Origin: Bacteroidia bacterium | GTDB lineage: Bacteria > Bacteroidota > Bacteroidia > B-17B0 > Aurantibacillaceae | Direction of reading: 5' to 3' | Assembly: GCA_022841465.1 (NCBI GenBank) | Contig: JALHRL010000003.1 | Span: 1 to 64,000 of the forward strand | Length of the DNA stretch: 64,000 bases | Part shown: positions 10,748 through 21,589 of the stretch, in pieces | How the letters are laid out: each line of letters begins with the position of its first letter | How positions within the stretch are numbered: the stretch's first letter is position 1 | The notes under the pieces: model-generated | Database searches by the model: none | Seen by the model: only the letters and a program-made list of their open reading frames with translations | What the model was told of the DNA's origin: nothing | Program-made: the position numbers and the translations under genes

Positions 10748-10771
10748 TAAATTAGTTTTTACTAATTAAAA

Positions 10772-10797
10772 GGCATCTTTCGCAAGATGCCTTTTTT
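10772..10797 (+). terminator. Rho-independent terminator of the SWIB gene
   Basis: GGCATCTT-tcgc-AAGATGCC followed by TTTTTT. Confidence 0.85.
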
Positions 10798-10956
10798 ATT
10801 TAATATGGTTTTTCTTTGAACTTTACATCCCAAAAAATTAAACAACAATATCTTATTTGCGTTTTAACTGCATATTAACTTTATAGTGAATAGAAGCATC
10901 ATTTCAATTAAAAAATCATTTTCATAAGGCAATTTGATGTTTTATACATTAGAAAA

Positions 10957-10988
10957 ATAAAAAAGCCTCATCGATTTTGATGAGGCTT
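10957..10988 (-). terminator. Rho-independent terminator of metK
   Basis: Minus strand AAAGCCTCATCaaaatcGATGAGGCTTTTTTATTTT. Confidence 0.8.
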
Positions 10989-11007
10989 TAGATTTATTTA
11001 TAATAAA

Positions 11008-12261
11008 TTACTTCAACTTAAATGCTGCTTTTACTTTAGCAACATAATCTAATTTTTCCCAGGTAAACAACTCCACTTTCATTGATTTCGCTTTTCCATC
11101 AGGGGTTTTAAATGTTTTTGTAACTGTTTCGTTTTTACGTCCCATGTGCCCGTACGCAGCCGTCTCGCTGTACATTGGGTTACGTAATTTTAAACGTTGC
11201 TCAATAAAGTATGGGCGCATATCAAACACCTTTTCAACAATCTTTGCAATTTCTCCGTCTGTCATTTTTACTTTTGCGGTGCTATAGGTATCAATAAAAA
11301 TACCCATTGGTTTAGCAACCCCAATTGCATACGAAACCTGAACTAATACTTCAGAACAAACACCTGCTGCCACTAAATTTTTAGCGATATGACGTGTTGC
11401 ATAAGCTGCTGAACGGTCTACCTTACTTGGATCTTTTCCTGAAAACGCACCACCACCGTGTGCGCCTTTTCCTCCGTAAGTATCTACAATAATTTTACGT
11501 CCGGTTAATCCTGTATCGCCATGCGGACCACCAATAACAAATTTACCGGTTGGGTTAATGTGATAGTTTATTTTATTATTGAATAAATGAGCGTAACGTG
11601 CATACTTTTTCTTCACGCGAGGAATTAAGATATCAATCATATCTTTCTTAATCTTTGCTAACATTTTTCCTTCTGAATCAAAATCATCGTGTTGTGTAGA
11701 AATTACAATAGCGTCAATTCGTACCGGTTTGTTGTTATCATCATACTCTAAAGTAACTTGAGATTTCGCATCGGGGCGTAAATACTTAATTTCTTTATTT
11801 TCTCTACGTAAAGCAGCTAACTCAATTAAAATACCATGTGCTAAATCTAGTGCTAATGGCATATAGTTAGGTGTTTCGTTGGTTGCATAACCAAACATCA
11901 TGCCTTGGTCGCCTGCTCCTTGGTCTTCTTTTTTCTTGCGCTCAACTCCTTGATTAATATCTTGAGATTGTTCGTGAATGGCTGAAAGCACTCCGCAAGA
12001 ATTAGCCTCAAACATATATTCTGCTTTTGTATATCCAATTTTACGAATCACTTGGCGTGCAATTTCCTGAACATCTAAATAGGTTTTTGATTTTACTTCA
12101 CCTGCCAACACTACCTGCCCTGTTGTTACCAATGTTTCACAGGCAACTTTAGAAGTTGAATCGAAAGCAAGAAAATTATCAATAAGTGCATCAGAAATTT
12201 GATCAGCTACTTTATCCGGGTGTCCTTCTGACACAGATTCTGAGGTAAATAAATAACCCAT
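11008..12261 (-). CDS. metK: S-adenosylmethionine synthetase
   Basis: [73 protein letters not shown]. Confidence 0.97.
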   Translation of the reverse strand: MGYLFTSESVSEGHPDKVADQISDALIDNFLAFDSTSKVACETLVTTGQVVLAGEVKSKTYLDVQEIARQVIRKIGYTKAEYMFEANSCGVLSAIHEQSQDINQGVERKKKEDQGAGDQGMMFGYATNETPNYMPLALDLAHGILIELAALRRENKEIKYLRPDAKSQVTLEYDDNNKPVRIDAIVISTQHDDFDSEGKMLAKIKKDMIDILIPRVKKKYARYAHLFNNKINYHINPTGKFVIGGPHGDTGLTGRKIIVDTYGGKGAHGGGAFSGKDPSKVDRSAAYATRHIAKNLVAAGVCSEVLVQVSYAIGVAKPMGIFIDTYSTAKVKMTDGEIAKIVEKVFDMRPYFIEQRLKLRNPMYSETAAYGHMGRKNETVTKTFKTPDGKAKSMKVELFTWEKLDYVAKVKAAFKLK

Positions 12262-12330
12262 TTTGTTTTAATTTTAAGATTAATAATTAATAAGATTTCA
12301 AATGTAAAAGAATTAAGGCAATATCAAAAA

Positions 12331-12588
12331 TTATTTTGCCTCAAGTATAGAAAACTCGTACGATTCCATGATTTGGTTACATAAAAGTTTTTTGCATGCT
12401 TCATCCACTTTCGCTGATGCAGCGTCTTTAGATGCAGCTTCAATTTCTAAACTTATATGTTTACCAATTCTTACGTTTTCTATTTCAGGTAAGCCAAGGT
12501 TTTTCATTGAACCTGTAACTGCTTTTCCTTGTGGATCTAGTAGTGCTTTTAAGGGCATTACATCTATTTGTGCTATGTATTTTGGCAT
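12331..12588 (-). CDS. purS: Phosphoribosylformylglycinamidine synthase subunit PurS
   Basis: 85 aa, IDVMPLKALLDPQGKAVTGSMKNLGLPEIENVRIGKHI. Confidence 0.9.
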   Translation of the reverse strand: MPKYIAQIDVMPLKALLDPQGKAVTGSMKNLGLPEIENVRIGKHISLEIEAASKDAASAKVDEACKKLLCNQIMESYEFSILEAK

Positions 12589-12674
12589 AATATTTAAATG
12601 AAGTGCTAAATTAGTAAGTTAAAGGCAATTTAAAAACCCCTGCATTTAAATATGTTTATAATTAACTTATTTGG

Positions 12675-13436
12675 TTAATTACTTTGTTGGGAGGGTTTAC
12701 TCGTTATATTTTGAACTACAGACAAAGCTACATAGGAAAGAATTACCAATGTAAGTCCGCTATACTGAAAAATCACAATCCAAAGGATGCTAAACAGAAT
12801 TAAAAGGTATCTGTATTCATTTCCTTTCCAAGCAAAGTTTTTAAATTTTAGGGCAATTAAAGGTAATTCAGCAACCATTAAAAACGACATAATAATTGAT
12901 AAACCAATTAATACATATGGCTGAATGAGATAATGAATAATTTGATGATTTCTGATATCAAATTGTGTATCCCAATTTACAATTAACGGAATAGAACAGA
13001 AGAAAATAGCATTTGCAGGTGTTGGTAAGCCAATAAATGATTCGGTTTGTCTGCTATCATTATTAAACTTTGCCAATCGTAAAGCAGAAAAAACAGGAAT
13101 AATTAAAGGTATAAACATTAACCATTGTTGCTGATAAAAGAATTTAAAATCTTCGTGATGTTCTAAATAACCAATTTGCAACATTTTATATACAACAAAT
13201 CCGGGTACCAATCCAAAGGTTACCATATCTGCAAGACTATCTAAATCTTTCCCTATTACTGATGCAACATTTAGTTTTCTGGCGGCAAAACCATCAAAAA
13301 AATCACAAATGGCAGCAACTCCAACCAGGTAGGCTGCCCAAATTAAATTTCCGTCAAGTGTTTGAGTTAATGCTAAACAACCGCAAATTAAGTTGCAACT
13401 TGTAATAGCGTTTGGGATATACTTTTTAATACTCAT
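12675..13436 (-). CDS. pssA: CDP-diacylglycerol--serine O-phosphatidyltransferase
   Basis: CDP-alcohol phosphatidyltransferase motif (CDFFDGFAARKLNVASVIGKDLDSLADMVTFGLVPG). Confidence 0.9.
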   Translation of the reverse strand: MSIKKYIPNAITSCNLICGCLALTQTLDGNLIWAAYLVGVAAICDFFDGFAARKLNVASVIGKDLDSLADMVTFGLVPGFVVYKMLQIGYLEHHEDFKFFYQQQWLMFIPLIIPVFSALRLAKFNNDSRQTESFIGLPTPANAIFFCSIPLIVNWDTQFDIRNHQIIHYLIQPYVLIGLSIIMSFLMVAELPLIALKFKNFAWKGNEYRYLLILFSILWIVIFQYSGLTLVILSYVALSVVQNITSKPSQQSN

Positions 13437-13480
13437 CTTAAATTGTATTGTACCACTAATTTAAGAAAATAATTCAAGTT

Positions 13481-15406
13481 TTAAAATTTAGCAAGCGAAT
13501 TTGACACTTCTTCCCAACTCTTTAATTCTATTTCTAATCTTCTTTTAAGTTGGTTGTAGTTGCTAAAGAAATCTTTATCGTTCATTAAACTTTCATAGCG
13601 ACTAGCATCAGATAACTGCAAATCAGCATTCTTTATTTCTGTTTCCAGCTTTTCAATGGTTTCTTCCACCTTTTTAAGCTTGTTTTGTAATTGCTTTTTC
13701 TCAAAATCGTTAGTGCTTGATTCTTGTTTTTTAACCTTCACTTCCGGATTTACAACTTCTACTTTTTTCTTTTTATCTAAATCCAATTCATTTAAACGTT
13801 CTACCTTGCGTAACTGCATAAATTCTTCAATATCGCAAAGATGTTCACGTACTTTTCCGTCTCTAAATTCAAATAAACGATTACAAATTCCTTTCATAAA
13901 ATCACGGTCGTGGCTAACCATAATCACCGTTCCTTCATAATCCATTAAGGCGCTTTTCAATACTTCTTTACTTTTTATATCTAAGTGATTAGTGGGTTCA
14001 TCTAACAACAACAAATTATACGGCTCTAACAAAAGTTTACACAATGCTAAACGTCCACGCTCTCCTCCGCTTAATACTTGCACTTTTTTATCTATGTCTT
14101 CTCCGCCAAATAAAAAGGACCCCAGTATTCCTCTCACCTGTTTTCTAACTTCACCTACTGCTAACTCATCAATGGTTTCAAATACCGTTTTCTTAGTGTC
14201 TAATTTTTCTTCCTGATCTTGCTCAAAATACCCTAATAAAACACTGTGCCCTAACTGCACAGTTCCTTCAAAATCTGTTTTACGTGCAATCATTTTCATC
14301 ATGGTACTTTTTCCTTCACCGTTTCTTCCCACAAAACCAATTTTTTCACCTTTGGTAATAATAAAACGTGCCTCATCAAAAATACGTTTTGGCCCGTAAG
14401 CTTTACCCGCATTTTCAACTGTTAATACAATTTTACCGCTATGGGCAGGCTGAGGAAAACGAAAACGAATAACAGAACTATCTAAATCATCTACCTCTAC
14501 CTTTTCCATCCTGTCTAATTTTTTAATTAACGATTGTGCAAAAGATGCCTTGCTTGCTTTTGCACGATATTTATCAATTAAAACTTCGGTTTGATTAATA
14601 ATTTTTTGTTGATTTTTTGCGGCGTTTTCTTGTTGTTCAATGCGCTCTTTTCGTAAAATTAAATACTTAGAATAATTTGTTTTGTAATCGTAAATTTTTC
14701 CGTTCACAATTTCAATGGTACGACCGGTTACGGTATCTAAAAATGTTTTATCGTGGCTTATTAAAATTACAGATCCAGGAAAAGTTTCCATAAATTCCTC
14801 TAACCAAAAAATAGCTTCAATATCTAAGTGGTTGGTTGGCTCATCTAACAACAAAATATCAGGTTTTTGTAAAAGCAATTTTGCCAATTCAATACGCATT
14901 CTCCAACCACCGCTAAATTCAGAAGTTTGACGCTCAAAATCTTTTCGCTCAAAACCTAATCCTCTTAATATTTTCTCAATTTCTTCGTTTTTATTTCCTG
15001 CACCAATAATATCTAACCGTGTATAAATTTCTGTTTGCTCTTCAATCAACTTCATGTAGCCATCACTTTCATAATCTGTTCTGGTTTCAAGTTGATGATT
15101 AATTTCTTCTAATCGTTTCTCTAATTGTTGTATTTCCTGAAATGCAGTTTCTGTTTCTTCAAACACCGTTCTTCCGTGTTGGTGAATCATATCTTGAGGT
15201 AAATAACCAATACGCACACCTTTGGGGCAAGAAATTTCTCCTTTAGTAGGGTTTTGCTCTCCTGCTAATAATTTAAGCAAGGTACTTTTTCCGGCACCGT
15301 TTTTTCCGGCCAATCCAATTCTATCTTTGGGATTAATTAAAAATGAAATATTCTCGAATAAGTTATATCCGCCAAAAGAAACCGTTACTGAATTTATTGA
15401 AATCAT
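13481..15406 (-). CDS. ABC-F family ATP-binding protein
   Basis: Two Walker A (GLAGKNGAGKSTLL, GFVGRNGEGKSTMM) and two signature motifs, LLLDEPTNHLD twice, C-terminal coiled coil, no TM. Confidence 0.93.
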   Translation of the reverse strand: MISINSVTVSFGGYNLFENISFLINPKDRIGLAGKNGAGKSTLLKLLAGEQNPTKGEISCPKGVRIGYLPQDMIHQHGRTVFEETETAFQEIQQLEKRLEEINHQLETRTDYESDGYMKLIEEQTEIYTRLDIIGAGNKNEEIEKILRGLGFERKDFERQTSEFSGGWRMRIELAKLLLQKPDILLLDEPTNHLDIEAIFWLEEFMETFPGSVILISHDKTFLDTVTGRTIEIVNGKIYDYKTNYSKYLILRKERIEQQENAAKNQQKIINQTEVLIDKYRAKASKASFAQSLIKKLDRMEKVEVDDLDSSVIRFRFPQPAHSGKIVLTVENAGKAYGPKRIFDEARFIITKGEKIGFVGRNGEGKSTMMKMIARKTDFEGTVQLGHSVLLGYFEQDQEEKLDTKKTVFETIDELAVGEVRKQVRGILGSFLFGGEDIDKKVQVLSGGERGRLALCKLLLEPYNLLLLDEPTNHLDIKSKEVLKSALMDYEGTVIMVSHDRDFMKGICNRLFEFRDGKVREHLCDIEEFMQLRKVERLNELDLDKKKKVEVVNPEVKVKKQESSTNDFEKKQLQNKLKKVEETIEKLETEIKNADLQLSDASRYESLMNDKDFFSNYNQLKRRLEIELKSWEEVSNSLAKF

Positions 15407-15479
15407 AAGGGCGCAAAATTACAAAATTAAGTTCAATTTAAAAGGGAGAATACGGTTTAAATGCAGTAAAAATGAGCTT

Positions 15480-16502
15480 TTAACTATGAAAAGTTGCGAA
15501 CGGGGTAATATCTAAGCCTGCAAATTCTTTATTTAAATACTTGAAATAAGCCGTAATTCCTATCATTGCGGCATTATCTGTACAATACTCGAATCGAGGA
15601 ATAAACGTTTGAATACCCAATTCATCCTCCATATCTTTAACCCTTTTCCTTAATTCTGAATTAGCTGAAACGCCACCTGCAATGGCCAATTGATTTATTG
15701 AGGTATTTTGAATGAGGGTTACCGTTTTTTTTAATAATTGGTTTACCAAATGATGTTGAATGGAGGCGCAAATATCTTTTAAATTTTGTTGAACAAAATC
15801 AGGGTTTTTAGAAGTTTCTTTTTGAATGAAATACAAAAAGGCTGTTTTTATGCCGCTAAAACTAAAATCGTAACCGGGTAATTTTGAATCGGGAAACTTA
15901 TACTTAAAACAATCTCCTTCTTTTGCGTATTTATCAATTAATGGCCCGCCCGGATACGGTAAACCCAAAATTTTCGCTGCTTTATCAAATGCCTCTCCAA
16001 TTGCATCATCAATGGTTTGCCCTAATACATCATACGAAAAATGGCTATTTACCTGCACCAATTGTGTATGCCCGCCGCTTACCGTTAAACAAATAAATGG
16101 AAAATCCGGTTTTTTTTGCTCTTCCTCTTTAATAAAATGCGCCATGATGTGTGCCTGCATATGATTCACTTCAATTAAAGGAATGTTTAATGAAAGCGAC
16201 AATGATTTTGCAAAATTTAAACCTACCAATAAACTCCCCATTAAGCCTGGACCTCTGGTTACGGCAATAGCGTTAATTTGAGAAAGTGAAACTTTTGCTT
16301 TTTTTAAGGCGGCCTCTACCACCGGAACAATGTTTTTTTGATGATCTCTGCTGGCCAACTCCGGAACAACCCCACCGTATTGCTCATGAATACTTTGATT
16401 AGCAGTAACATTACTTAAAACTTTTTCATTGCACAATATAGCACACGAAGTGTCGTCGCAACTACTCTCAATTGCTAAGATATAAGTGTTTATATTTTGC
16501 AT
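15480..16502 (-). CDS. tsaD: tRNA N6-adenosine threonylcarbamoyltransferase TsaD
   Basis: LAIESSCDDTSCA, VNHMQAHIMAHF, LTVSGGHTQLV, IAGGVSANSELR, CTDNAAMIG. Confidence 0.96.
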   Translation of the reverse strand: MQNINTYILAIESSCDDTSCAILCNEKVLSNVTANQSIHEQYGGVVPELASRDHQKNIVPVVEAALKKAKVSLSQINAIAVTRGPGLMGSLLVGLNFAKSLSLSLNIPLIEVNHMQAHIMAHFIKEEEQKKPDFPFICLTVSGGHTQLVQVNSHFSYDVLGQTIDDAIGEAFDKAAKILGLPYPGGPLIDKYAKEGDCFKYKFPDSKLPGYDFSFSGIKTAFLYFIQKETSKNPDFVQQNLKDICASIQHHLVNQLLKKTVTLIQNTSINQLAIAGGVSANSELRKRVKDMEDELGIQTFIPRFEYCTDNAAMIGITAYFKYLNKEFAGLDITPFATFHS

Positions 16503-16551
16503 TTTTTCAGATTTAAGACCCCTAATTTTCCTTAACTTAGTTGGTTATCCA

Positions 16552-19500
16552 ATGCGTAAAGTTACAAGAATAATCTTAAAAAGTGTACTGTATTTTTCTG
16601 CAGCATTATTGCTACTGTCAACTGTACTTGTACTTTTAGCGCGCACCTCTTCCTTTCAAACATGGCTTGCTCAAAAAGTCACCAACTATTTAAGTGAAGA
16701 ATTACATACCGACATAAAAATTGAGAAAGTTGAAATTTTATTTTTTAAAGAAATTCATTTAAAAAATATTTTTATAGAAGATAAAAATAAAGATACACTA
16801 TTAAGTGGGGGTGACTTAAAAGTGTTGTTGAACACGTTTGATTACAAACATCAAAAAATAGACATTAACAATATTATTCTATCGAATGTAAAAACACGTT
16901 TGATAATTAATAAAAACGATAGTGTTTTAAATTTTCAACATTTGATTGATTATTTTACAGGAGAAGAGAAATCTAATGACACTACTGGAGCTAAGTGGGA
17001 TATTATATTTAACGACTTAACACTTGATAATGTAAACTTTATATACAAAAACGAAAATAAAAACCAGAAAATAACTCCTTCTTTAAATTACAATAACATT
17101 AATTTAAAAAACATTAGCGGAACTTTTTCAAATATAAAATTAGATTCCGGAACGTACAGATGTTCTATTGAAAAACTAAGTGCCCAAGAACAAAGCGGAT
17201 TTATTCTTAATAATTTAACCACCAATGCTAAATTTGGTGAAGAACAATTGCTTTGTGAAAATTTAGTTATTTACACCCCGGGAACAAGTATTAATGGAAA
17301 GTTAAATTTCAAATATGATTCGCTGAGTGCTTTTAATGATTTTATAAACGAAGTGTACATGGATATTTACTTTAATGAAAAAAGTAAAGTTGATATTAAA
17401 GATATTGCATCATTTGCTGAAGATCTGCAAGGCTTAGAAGACACCTTGAAGATTTCAGGGAATGTAAAGGGATACGTTAGTCAACTTCAATTAAATCAAA
17501 TTGACATTTCATATTTAAAAAATACAGGTTTTAAGGGCGACCTGGCCATAACAGGACTGCCGGATATAAATAATAGTTATTTGCATTTCGATTCAAAAAA
17601 ACTATCTACTTCTTATTCCGATTTAACTCAAATACCAAACTTCCCATTTAACAAAGGAGATAAACTTAAAATACCAAAAGAACTTGCCGGTTTAGGTACT
17701 ATAACCTATTCCGGAAAATTTGATGGATTGATTAACGATTTTACTACATATGGTTTAATTAAAACAGGGCTAGGAAGCTTTAAAACCGATTTATTTGTTA
17801 GAACAGGAAAAAAAGAAGATGATATTGAATACTCGGGTAAATTAGAAACAAGCAAATTTAATTTAGGTGCTTATGCCAAAAACAGCATGCTTGGTACTTT
17901 AAATATGAAAGTTAAAATTAATGGTAAAGGAATTAGCATAAACAAAATAAATGCAAAATTTGAAGGAGTTATAAATAGTTTAACCTATAACAATTACAAC
18001 TACTCTAAAATAAAAATTGACGGAAGTTTTGCTAACAAATCATTTAATGGGGTATTAGTGAGCGAAGACCCTAATGCAGACTTTGATTTTAATGGCACCA
18101 TTAACTTTACCAATAAAATGCCGCAAATGGATTTTATTTCTACAGTTAATAATTTTGATTTACAAAAATTAAATTTTACAAAAGAAAAAGCCGAACTCTC
18201 TACACAAATACTTATTAATTTATCGGGTGATAATTTAAACAACCTTACAGGTGATATAAATTTTGATAACACCTTTTATAAAAACATAGATAAAACTTAC
18301 AAAATAAGCACCTTTGATTTAAAACTAGAACAAGAGCAATTGCCCAAACACATTCGTTTAACGTCTAATTACTTTAATTTAGACGTGAACGGAGCTTTTG
18401 ATTTTACCAATTTACCCTTAGTCTTTAATCAGGTTATGCATGCTTACTATCCAACATTCTTCGAAAAAAATAAAGGAAAAATAATTTATCAAGACAATTT
18501 CACATTTAAGTTAACAATTAAAAAATTTGATATTATAAATGAATTATTTATCAAATCACTTAAGGTAAGCCCAGCATCAGTTATCTCGGGTGAATTAAAT
18601 GCCTCTAAAAATCTTGTAAACTGTAATCTTAAATCGGGCTTAATAGAAATTGGTTCCATTAAGTTTAATACTAACACCCTTGAATCCTATTCTCAAAACA
18701 ACAAAATAAACCTGGTTTTTAAAAGCAATTTTATACAGCTAACAGATAGTGTTCGACTACCAAATTACTTTATGTATTTCGTTTCAAAAGATTTAGATAC
18801 TAAATACAACGCTGAATGGAATAATAATTTAACACCAAACTCATCTGGACAAATAAAAGGGCGAATTGCCTTTAAGAAAAACCAGGCTACCTTTTTTTAT
18901 GATAATTTTAATATAACTGTAAAGGATACTACTTGGCAACTAATAACAGCTAATCCAACATTGCTTGATAGCACAGGAGCTATTGTAGTTAATCCGCTTT
19001 ACTTTATAAATAAAGACCAATCTATCAATATAAACGGTGTAATATCTAACAATAAAACAGATTCAGTAAATCTGGCAGTAAATAATTTAATGTTACGTCA
19101 ATTTAATCCGTTAATAGAACAATATAATTTAAAAATGGAAGGTTATTTAAATGGCAACATTCGGTTAACCAAAGGAGCAGACAGTAGCTTAACATTAAAC
19201 AGTTTTCTTGACTTAACTAAATTTAAATTTAATGATAATTTAATAGGTGAATTAGTATTAAAAGCAGATTATTTGCCAAAAGAAAAAATATTATTGTTAG
19301 ATGGCTATACCTCAATGGGATTACAAGATGAATTTGGCAGGGAGGTTAAAAATATTTCATTTAACGGTAATTATAACACCACAAAAAAAGAAGAATCTAT
19401 TAATATAGATTTTAAAGCCAATCCCATGAATTTAAAATTACTGAATCCGTTTTTAACAGATATTTTAACTATAAAAAGTGGCTTTGCAAACGGCGAAGGT

Positions 19501-21009
19501 AAAATACACGGTACGCCAAGTAATATTTTAATAGATGGTGCGCTTAAAATTTTTAAAAGTGAAATTAAAGTTGATTATACAAATGTTAGTTACAACATAA
19601 CAGGAGGTATAGAAATTATGCCGGATCAAATTAGATTTTCGGATTTATTAATGACGGAAGCTAACTTAAAATCAGCCCCGCAAGGAACCATCAATGGGAA
19701 TATCTTTCATAGCAATTTTAAAAAAATGCAAATAGATTATGATGTTACCTATAGAAACATGTTGCTTTTAAATACAACAGAAAAACAAAATCCTTCCTTT
19801 TATGGGAAAATTTATGGTAGCGGTAATATTGGTGTTTGGGGCTTCTTAAATAATATTTACATGCAAGTAAGGGATACCACAAGAAAAGCTTCGAAATTTA
19901 TTTTACCATTAGATGGGCCTGAAGAAATTTCAGACAATGACTTTATACATTTTGTAAAGCTAGATACTACACACAAAGAAGAAAAGAAACCTATAACCGG
20001 ATTTAATTTAGATTTGAACATTGTTGCTACACCTGAATTAGCTACTCAAATTATTTTTGACAGAGCAACAGGTGATGCTATTAATGTAGTAGGAAACGGG
20101 GAAATTAAAATGCTCATAAATACGTTAGGTAAATTTGATATGGTAGGAAATTATATCATTACAAGCGGAGATTATAATTTTAGTTTAGAAAAAGTAATAA
20201 ATAAAAAATTTGATATAGATGCCGGAAGTTCTATTGTTTGGAGTGGAAGCCCTTACAATGCAGATATAGATATTGTTGCCAGTTACAGGCAAAGAGCATC
20301 CATTGCGCCATTAATAAATGATATTACCGGTGAATACAAAAACAGAACACCGGCCTATTGTAAACTTAAAATGAAAAATAAATTATTAAATCCCGATATT
20401 TCATTTGCACTTGAGTTCCCTTCAATAGCAGATAATGTTCGTTCACAAATTAACAGCGTGCTTACAGATGAGCAAGAATTAAACCGACAAGTATTTTCGT
20501 TTTTACTTTTTAGAAGTTTTGTTCCGCCTTTAATTTACAACACCTCAGGTGGTGGCGTTACGGCAGGTAGCGCAGCAGCTTCAACCGGAAGCGAGATGCT
20601 TAGTAACCAGTTAAGTAATATGCTTGGCGGTATGGTAGGTAATTTTGATAAAGATTTACAAGTTGGCCTAAACTATAGAGCCGGAAGCAGAACCAATTCA
20701 GATGAAGTTTTAATTAACGTAAATAAAAACTTTTTTGATGATAAACTAACTGTAGATGGAAATTTTGGAGTAGGTAATAGCAATACCGGAACTAAAAATT
20801 ACATTGGTGATGTGAATATTGAATATAAACTAAGTAAAGATGGTAGATATAAACTAAAGGGCTTTAACAGAACCAATGATAATACCCAGCTAATAACAAC
20901 AGGTGGACTTTATACCCAAGGAGTGGGTTTCTTCTTTAGAGAAGAATTTGACAGCTTTAGTGAACTGTACAAACGTTACTTAAAAAAAATAAAAGGTGAT
21001 AAAAAATAA
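16552..21009 (+). CDS. tamB: Translocation/assembly module TamB-like (DUF490) protein
   Basis: N-terminal TM then very long repetitive beta protein, C-terminal VGLNYRAGSRTNSDEVLINVNKNFFDDKLTVDGNFGVG. Start chosen at MRKVTR (ATG 16552) rather than the ORF start. Confidence 0.85.
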   Translation: MRKVTRIILKSVLYFSAALLLLSTVLVLLARTSSFQTWLAQKVTNYLSEELHTDIKIEKVEILFFKEIHLKNIFIEDKNKDTLLSGGDLKVLLNTFDYKHQKIDINNIILSNVKTRLIINKNDSVLNFQHLIDYFTGEEKSNDTTGAKWDIIFNDLTLDNVNFIYKNENKNQKITPSLNYNNINLKNISGTFSNIKLDSGTYRCSIEKLSAQEQSGFILNNLTTNAKFGEEQLLCENLVIYTPGTSINGKLNFKYDSLSAFNDFINEVYMDIYFNEKSKVDIKDIASFAEDLQGLEDTLKISGNVKGYVSQLQLNQIDISYLKNTGFKGDLAITGLPDINNSYLHFDSKKLSTSYSDLTQIPNFPFNKGDKLKIPKELAGLGTITYSGKFDGLINDFTTYGLIKTGLGSFKTDLFVRTGKKEDDIEYSGKLETSKFNLGAYAKNSMLGTLNMKVKINGKGISINKINAKFEGVINSLTYNNYNYSKIKIDGSFANKSFNGVLVSEDPNADFDFNGTINFTNKMPQMDFISTVNNFDLQKLNFTKEKAELSTQILINLSGDNLNNLTGDINFDNTFYKNIDKTYKISTFDLKLEQEQLPKHIRLTSNYFNLDVNGAFDFTNLPLVFNQVMHAYYPTFFEKNKGKIIYQDNFTFKLTIKKFDIINELFIKSLKVSPASVISGELNASKNLVNCNLKSGLIEIGSIKFNTNTLESYSQNNKINLVFKSNFIQLTDSVRLPNYFMYFVSKDLDTKYNAEWNNNLTPNSSGQIKGRIAFKKNQATFFYDNFNITVKDTTWQLITANPTLLDSTGAIVVNPLYFINKDQSININGVISNNKTDSVNLAVNNLMLRQFNPLIEQYNLKMEGYLNGNIRLTKGADSSLTLNSFLDLTKFKFNDNLIGELVLKADYLPKEKILLLDGYTSMGLQDEFGREVKNISFNGNYNTTKKEESINIDFKANPMNLKLLNPFLTDILTIKSGFANGEGKIHGTPSNILIDGALKIFKSEIKVDYTNVSYNITGGIEIMPDQIRFSDLLMTEANLKSAPQGTINGNIFHSNFKKMQIDYDVTYRNMLLLNTTEKQNPSFYGKIYGSGNIGVWGFLNNIYMQVRDTTRKASKFILPLDGPEEISDNDFIHFVKLDTTHKEEKKPITGFNLDLNIVATPELATQIIFDRATGDAINVVGNGEIKMLINTLGKFDMVGNYIITSGDYNFSLEKVINKKFDIDAGSSIVWSGSPYNADIDIVASYRQRASIAPLINDITGEYKNRTPAYCKLKMKNKLLNPDISFALEFPSIADNVRSQINSVLTDEQELNRQVFSFLLFRSFVPPLIYNTSGGGVTAGSAAASTGSEMLSNQLSNMLGGMVGNFDKDLQVGLNYRAGSRTNSDEVLINVNKNFFDDKLTVDGNFGVGNSNTGTKNYIGDVNIEYKLSKDGRYKLKGFNRTNDNTQLITTGGLYTQGVGFFFREEFDSFSELYKRYLKKIKGDKK

Positions 21010-21589
21010 AGCATACCGTATTCTTATTTTGTTTTTTTTGCTTTTTCACATAGTAAATTGCCAGAATATTGATTATAAAATTTTAAAAACTATAAACGGA
21101 AAAGACAGGCCTGTTTGGGATAAAATAAATGAGGGCATTTCATTTTCTGCATATCCGGCAATGCCTTTAACCATTGGAGGCGTTTGGGTTTATGGTTTTA
21201 GAAATGATGATAACGAAATGATGCGTAATGCTTACAAAACTACAATTGCAATTACTTTAGCAAATAGCATTAGTTTAGGAATGAAAGCCGGCTTTAAAAG
21301 AGAGCGACCTTTTGTAACGTATCCAAACGAAATTACCCAACGTACACATGCCGGCCCCTTGTCTTTTCCGAGCGGACATACTACTGCCGCATTTGCTACA
21401 GCAACATCATTATCATTAAGTGTAAAAAAATGGGAAATTGCGGTACCTGCTTATTTATATGCCGGTTTAGTTGGCTACTCTAGAATGCGGTTAGGGGTAC
21501 ACTACCCTTCTGATGTTTTAGCAGGCGCCTTAATTGGAATTGGAAGTGGTTTGCTGGTTTGGAAAATAGATAAATTAATCAGGAAATAG
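20996..21589 (+). CDS. PAP2 family phosphatase
   Basis: KRERPFVTYP, SFPSGHTTAAFA, YSRMRLGVHYPSDVLAGALIG. Confidence 0.9.
   Translation: MIKNKAYRILILFFLLFHIVNCQNIDYKILKTINGKDRPVWDKINEGISFSAYPAMPLTIGGVWVYGFRNDDNEMMRNAYKTTIAITLANSISLGMKAGFKRERPFVTYPNEITQRTHAGPLSFPSGHTTAAFATATSLSLSVKKWEIAVPAYLYAGLVGYSRMRLGVHYPSDVLAGALIGIGSGLLVWKIDKLIRK

Noticed and set aside
15222-15515. Plus-strand ORF, along with others such as 13656-13940, 985-1254, 7778-8065 and 18000-18272
   Set aside because: All lie antisense to well-supported conserved genes with no RBS or recognisable product.
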